DNA from: Clostridia bacterium
Lineage (GTDB): Bacteria; Bacillota; Clostridia; UBA1381; UMGS1253
Direction of reading: 5' to 3'
Assembly (NCBI GenBank): GCA_017411585.1
Contig: JAFQPV010000329.1
Location: forward strand, 1-9,576
DNA: 9,576 bases
This document shows positions 7,439 through 9,576 of this stretch, piece after piece. Position 1 is the stretch's first letter, and every line of letters starts with the position of its first letter. The position numbers and the translations under genes were made by a program. The notes under the pieces were generated by a model. The model did no database searches. It worked only from the letters and a program-made list of their open reading frames with translations, and had not been told where the DNA came from.

Positions 7439-7467
7439 AAGCTATGCAAAAACGGAAAAGAATATGA
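7439..7467 (-). promoter_or_regulatory. Possible sigma-E-type promoter of the spoIVF-like pair
   Basis: On the minus strand TCATATT (7461-7467) fits the Bacillus sigma-E -35 consensus KMATATT. Fourteen bases downstream CATAGCTT (7439-7446) matches CATACAMT at CATA and the last T. The spoIVF operon of Bacillus is sigma-E dependent. The transcript would have only about a 10-base leader, and such AT-rich matches arise by chance, so this is tentative. No convincing sigma-A promoter was seen in the same gap. Confidence 0.35.
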
Positions 7468-7487
7468 AAAAAAGCAGTGTCTAACAG

Positions 7488-7515
7488 AAAAAAGCCCTCC
7501 CTGTGTAAGGGAGGG
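7488..7515 (-). terminator. Intrinsic terminator (outer hairpin of the palindromic element)
   Basis: The 8-bp arms CCCTCCCT (7495-7502) and AGGGAGGG (7508-7515) enclose a 5-base loop. On the minus strand the hairpin is followed by C and six T (7488-7493). It would end transcripts coming from metK before the spoIVF-like genes. It is part of the larger symmetric repeat at 7488-7626. Confidence 0.75.
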
Positions 7516-7626
7516 TGGATTTTGCAAAGCAAAAGACGGGAGGGTTGTTTGTAAAATATTTGCCGCGAGACAACTACAACCCCTCAGTCAACTACGTTGA
7601 CAGCTCCCCTTGCACAGGGGAGCCTT
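7488..7626. repeat. Mirror-symmetric composite palindromic element (REP/MITE-like)
   Basis: The stretch is built as hairpin A, hairpin B, arm, centre, arm', hairpin B', hairpin A'. A has CCCTCCCT/AGGGAGGG arms (7495-7515) and A' GCTCCCCT/AGGGGAGC arms (7603-7623). B is TTTTGC-AAA-GCAAAA (7520-7534) and B' is GTCAAC-TAC-GTTGAC (7587-7601). The inner arms GACGGGAGGGTTGT (7535-7548) and ACAACCCCTCAGTC (7576-7589) are near-complementary. Both halves therefore have the same order of parts in inverted orientation. From memory, similar GC-rich units are scattered through gut Clostridia genomes. It has no ORF and no obvious target duplication. It lies between metK and the spoIVF-like pair. Confidence 0.75.
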
Positions 7627-7638
7627 TACTTATTTTTT
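7603..7638 (+). terminator. Terminator-like hairpin A' on the plus strand
   Basis: Arms GCTCCCCT and AGGGGAGC (7603-7610 and 7616-7623) with a 5-base loop are followed by CTTTACTTATTTTTTTA, a broken T tract. It could stop plus-strand antisense transcription entering metK. The U tract starts late, so termination may be weak. Confidence 0.4.
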
Positions 7639-7661
7639 TATAACAACTTCATATTTCACTA

Positions 7662-8843
7662 TTAAAGACCTGCTTCTGCGCGAAGGATGTCTGCTTTATC
7701 GGTTTTCTCCCATGTTAAATCCAAATCATCACGACCCATATGACCGTATGCCGCAGTCTGCTTATAAATCGGACGTCTGAGTTCGAGATTCTTGATAATT
7801 GCAGACGGACGAAGGTCGAAGTGCTTATTTACAAGCTCTGCAATCTTTTCTTCTGCAACCTTCGCTGTGCCAAAGGTTTCTACAAGCACAGATACCGGCT
7901 TTGCCACACCGATTGCATATGCAATCTGAATTTCACAACGGTCAGCCAAGCCCGCCTTTACAACGTTCTTTGCAACATATCTTGCTGCATACGCAGCAGA
8001 GCGGTCTACCTTCGTCGGGTCCTTACCGGAGAACGCACCGCCGCCATGTCTGCCCACGCCGCCGTAAGTATCTACAATAATCTTTCTGCCGGTGTGACCG
8101 GAGTCACCCTGCGGACCACCGACAACAAATCTGCCGGTCGGGTTAATCAAGAACTTCGTGTTGTCATCTACAAGCTCAGCCGGCAGAGACGGAAGAATAA
8201 CTTCCTTTACGATATCTGCGCGAAGCTGCTCTAAAGAAACGGATTCATCGTGCTGACTGGAAACAACCACGGTATCAATACGCACCGGCTTGTCGTTTTC
8301 ATATTCAACGGTTACCTGTGTTTTACCATCCGGGCGAAGATAGGTCAAAAGCCCCTGCTTACGCACATTCGTCAGGCGAAGAGCCATCTTATGCGCAAGA
8401 TAAATCGGCATCGGCATCAGCGCGTCTGTTTCGTTACAAGCGTAGCCAAACATCATACCCTGGTCGCCCGCGCCGCCGTTAGAATCGTCCATTTCGCCTT
8501 CCTTTGCCTCGAGCGCTTTATCCACGCCGAGTGCGATATCCGGCGACTGCTTGTCCAGCGCAGTAATTACAGCGCAGGTATCACAGTCAAAGCCGTACTT
8601 TGCTCTGTCATAGCCTGTTTCGCGAACGGTCTGACGTACAAGCTCCTGAATATCGATATCCGCTGTGGTGGAAATTTCACCGACAACCATCACAAGACCG
8701 GTCGTTGCGGTTACTTCACAAGCGACACGTCCGTTCGGGTCCTGCGCCAAAATCGCATCAAGCACCGCATCGGAGATTAAGTCACATATTTTATCCGGAT
8801 GTCCTTCTGTTACGGATTCGGATGTAAAAAGTCTTCTAGCCAT
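7662..8843 (-). CDS. metK: S-adenosylmethionine synthetase
   Basis: 393 residues, full length for the family. It makes S-adenosylmethionine from methionine and ATP in the cytosol, usually as a tetramer. Seen: ESVTEGHPDKICDLISDAVL at 9-28 (catalytic His in GHPDK), GAGDQGMMFGYACNET at 124-139 (methionine/adenosine loop), GGPQGDSGHTGRKIIVDTYG at 242-261, and the phosphate loop GGGAFSGKDPTKVDRSAAY at 267-285. The C-terminus GHMGRDDLDLTWEKTDKA is also typical. ATG start at 8843 with a moderate SD (GGGGT). It stands alone with its own promoter, and the hairpins at 7488-7626 end its transcript. It is not preceded by a SAM riboswitch, which many Firmicutes place before metK. Confidence 0.98.
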   Translation of the reverse strand: MARRLFTSESVTEGHPDKICDLISDAVLDAILAQDPNGRVACEVTATTGLVMVVGEISTTADIDIQELVRQTVRETGYDRAKYGFDCDTCAVITALDKQSPDIALGVDKALEAKEGEMDDSNGGAGDQGMMFGYACNETDALMPMPIYLAHKMALRLTNVRKQGLLTYLRPDGKTQVTVEYENDKPVRIDTVVVSSQHDESVSLEQLRADIVKEVILPSLPAELVDDNTKFLINPTGRFVVGGPQGDSGHTGRKIIVDTYGGVGRHGGGAFSGKDPTKVDRSAAYAARYVAKNVVKAGLADRCEIQIAYAIGVAKPVSVLVETFGTAKVAEEKIAELVNKHFDLRPSAIIKNLELRRPIYKQTAAYGHMGRDDLDLTWEKTDKADILRAEAGL

Positions 8844-8887
8844 ATTCTATACCCCATTCTTTCTAAGCTACATAATATTCCTTAAAC

Positions 8888-8916
8888 ATTATAACGCACA
8901 TATCTGCAAAAATCAA
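8888..8916 (-). promoter_or_regulatory. Sigma-A-type promoter of metK
   Basis: On the minus strand TTGATT (8911-8916) and TATAAT (8888-8893) are exactly 17 bases apart. The predicted start near 8881 leaves a leader of about 38 bases, too short for a SAM-I riboswitch. The spacer resembles that of the promoter at 6162-6189 (both contain TGCAGA followed by ATGTG). Confidence 0.75.
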
Positions 8917-8935
8917 GCAAAATACAGTTTTTCTA

Positions 8936-8964
8936 TTGTTTTGTTTTCTAATCTGTGGTAAATT
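8936..8964 (+). promoter_or_regulatory. Probable promoter of the XRE regulator gene
   Basis: TTGTTT (8936-8941) and TAAATT (8959-8964) are 17 bases apart, with TGG just before the -10 (extended -10 form). The start near 8971 would leave a short leader with the SD AAGGTG (8975-8980). It is divergent from the metK promoter, with -35 boxes about 20 bases apart. The -10 matches consensus at only four of six bases. Confidence 0.45.
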
Positions 8965-8985
8965 ATTGCCATAGAAGGTGATTTT

Positions 8986-9348
8986 ATGAAAGAAAACAAG
9001 AAAGAAATGATGCTGCGGGCATTCTGCGTGCGCATCAAAGCACTCAGAAAGGCGCACAATCATACGCAAGTCTATCTCGCACAAAAACTGCACGTTGCAA
9101 AGAGCAGTGTTTCCAACTGGGAAAAGGGCATCCGCCTGCCGGAAATGGTAACCATTATGCAGCTATCGGAAATCTACGACGTTTCCTGCGAATACTTACT
9201 TGGCAGCTCTAAACGACCGCAGCCTTATGTGCCGGAGGACAAATTCATCGACAAAGAGCGGTATTTAGATTTACATCAGCTTTGTGAGGCGGACCAATAT
9301 GCACTCAAATCGCATTACGAATTTCTTTTAAGTAAAAACAGAGGTTGA
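8986..9348 (+). CDS. XRE-family helix-turn-helix transcriptional regulator
   Basis: 120 residues. A Cro/C1-type DNA-binding domain covers about 12-72: RIKALRKAHNHTQVYLAQKL, then the recognition helix around VAKSSVSNWEKGIRLPE (37-53), then LSEIYDVSCEYLLGSS. The C-terminal 45 residues are short, charged and mostly helical (YLDLHQLCEADQYALKSHYE), perhaps for dimerisation. There is no sensory or peptidase domain. The ATG has a good SD (AAGGTG, five bases upstream). Divergent from metK; the targets are unknown. The stop codon lies only four bases before the left end of an IS3-family element, so the original 3' end of this gene may have been altered, although the reading frame closes before the element. 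Confidence 0.88.
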   Translation: MKENKKEMMLRAFCVRIKALRKAHNHTQVYLAQKLHVAKSSVSNWEKGIRLPEMVTIMQLSEIYDVSCEYLLGSSKRPQPYVPEDKFIDKERYLDLHQLCEADQYALKSHYEFLLSKNRG

Positions 9349-9354
9349 ACACTG

Positions 9355-9394
9355 ATATGCACCCCAAAAGTTAGACACTTTTGGAGGTGCATAT
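9355..9394 (+). promoter_or_regulatory. IS-end hairpin that sequesters the transposase SD
   Basis: ATATGCACCCCAAAAG (9355-9370) pairs with CTTTTGGAGGTGCATAT (9378-9394), perfect except for one bulged base, around a 7-base loop. The SD GGAGG (9383-9387) of the OrfA gene lies inside the right arm. TTTTT follows the stem, so the structure could also act as a weak terminator for transcripts from the XRE gene. Confidence 0.65.
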
Positions 9395-9398
9395 TTTT

Positions 9399-9576
9399 AT
9401 GAGCAAAAAAGGACAAAAACAAAGAAAGTACTCTCCAGAATTCAAAGCCTCTGTTATAATGGACATGCGGGAACATCGATTATCGTATTGTGAAACGGTT
9501 AGAAAGTATGAATTAGGTAGTACACAAAGCGGTGCTGCGATAGGGCTTTTGCAAAGGTGTGAACGCATATTTTTAG
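9399..9576 (+). CDS. IS3-family transposase OrfA, partial (C-terminus off the right edge)
   Basis: 59 complete codons, open at the window end. It starts MSKKGQKQRKYSPEFKASVI and continues through MREHRLSYCETVRKYELGST to LQRCERIFL. This is the helix-turn-helix DNA-binding OrfA of IS3-family transposases: KYSPEFK...V..., a tyrosine/aromatic-rich second helix, then the W/C-ERIFLEE-type stretch that leads to the leucine zipper. Where most relatives have Trp before ERI, this copy has Cys. In the family, OrfA binds the IS ends and is fused to the DDE integrase OrfB by -1 frameshifting. The ATG at 9399 has GGAGG eleven bases upstream, buried in the hairpin. Whether the copy is intact cannot be judged. 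Confidence 0.75.
   Translation, partial: MSKKGQKQRKYSPEFKASVIMDMREHRLSYCETVRKYELGSTQSGAAIGLLQRCERIFL

Larger units (their letters stand above)
9353..9576 (+). mobile_element. IS3-family insertion sequence, left end (partial)
   Basis: The element begins TGATATGCACCCCAAAAG at 9353 and has TG at its tip as IS3 elements do. It is followed by a hairpin and a transposase OrfA start, and runs off the right edge, so OrfB, the right inverted repeat and the target duplication cannot be seen. It sits in the plus direction just after the XRE gene. I recall similar left ends from Clostridia IS3-family elements, but the exact IS name is not determined. Confidence 0.75.

Noticed and set aside
7423..7527. 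N-terminal extension of the small membrane protein to base 7527
   Set aside because: It would translate through the terminator hairpin and has no SD, whereas the ATG at 7422 has AGAGGTG at good spacing.
7488..7626. CRISPR array
   Set aside because: The repeated parts are inverted, not direct, and there are no regular spacers.
7740..8780. Two long plus-strand open frames (7740-8234 and 8250-8780) opposite metK
   Set aside because: They are shadows of the strongly biased codon use of metK; no SD, no family features.
8844..8985. SAM riboswitch or T-box upstream of metK
   Set aside because: The leader after the predicted start site is only about 38 bases, with no long paired structure.

Overview
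The window looks like chromosomal DNA of a low-to-moderate GC, anaerobic, probably gut-type Clostridia (Oscillospiraceae/Ruminococcaceae-like). This rests on gene style (Cache-GGDEF protein, SpoIVFB-type M50 protease, Clostridia-type cell-surface polysaccharide genes), clear Shine-Dalgarno (SD) sites, TTGA/TATAAT promoters and a palindromic interspersed element of a kind I recall from gut Firmicutes. No species can be named from the sequence alone.

Layout. Bases 1-6075 are one minus-strand block. It is read from a promoter at 6162-6189 in the order: Cache-GGDEF diguanylate cyclase (3775-6075), GtrA flippase (3386-3760), hexapeptide acetyltransferase of the serine-acetyltransferase type (2831-3373), Wzx/MATE-like flippase (1297-2802), GT32-like glycosyltransferase (566-1300), and a GtrII-type membrane glucosyltransferase running off the left edge (1-581). 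Gaps are 0-28 bases or short overlaps, and I see no internal terminator, so this is probably one operon that makes, exports and decorates a surface polysaccharide and carries its own c-di-GMP synthase as first gene. Several starts are GTG or TTG with strong SD sites.

Bases 6251-7467 hold a second minus-strand unit: a 91-residue single-pass membrane protein (7147-7422) overlapping an M50 intramembrane protease (6267-7154), closed by an intrinsic terminator at 6251-6283. The protease has the motifs and CBS-like tail expected of SpoIVFB. The small gene sits where spoIVFA sits in Bacillus but lacks a LytM domain. A sigma-E-like promoter candidate lies just upstream.

Bases 7488-7626 carry a mirror-symmetric set of hairpins (a REP/MITE-like element) that also supplies terminators. 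Then come metK (7662-8843, minus) with a good promoter, a divergent XRE-family regulator (8986-9348, plus), and the left end of an IS3-family insertion sequence (from about 9353), whose transposase OrfA runs off the right edge. A hairpin at the IS end hides the SD of that transposase.

There is no gene-free stretch longer than 300 bases. I see no tRNA, rRNA, CRISPR array or riboswitch. Nothing is clearly a wholly new system. The most interesting points are the GGDEF-led polysaccharide operon with split GtrA/GtrII parts, the minimal SpoIVFA-like partner, and the composite palindromic element.
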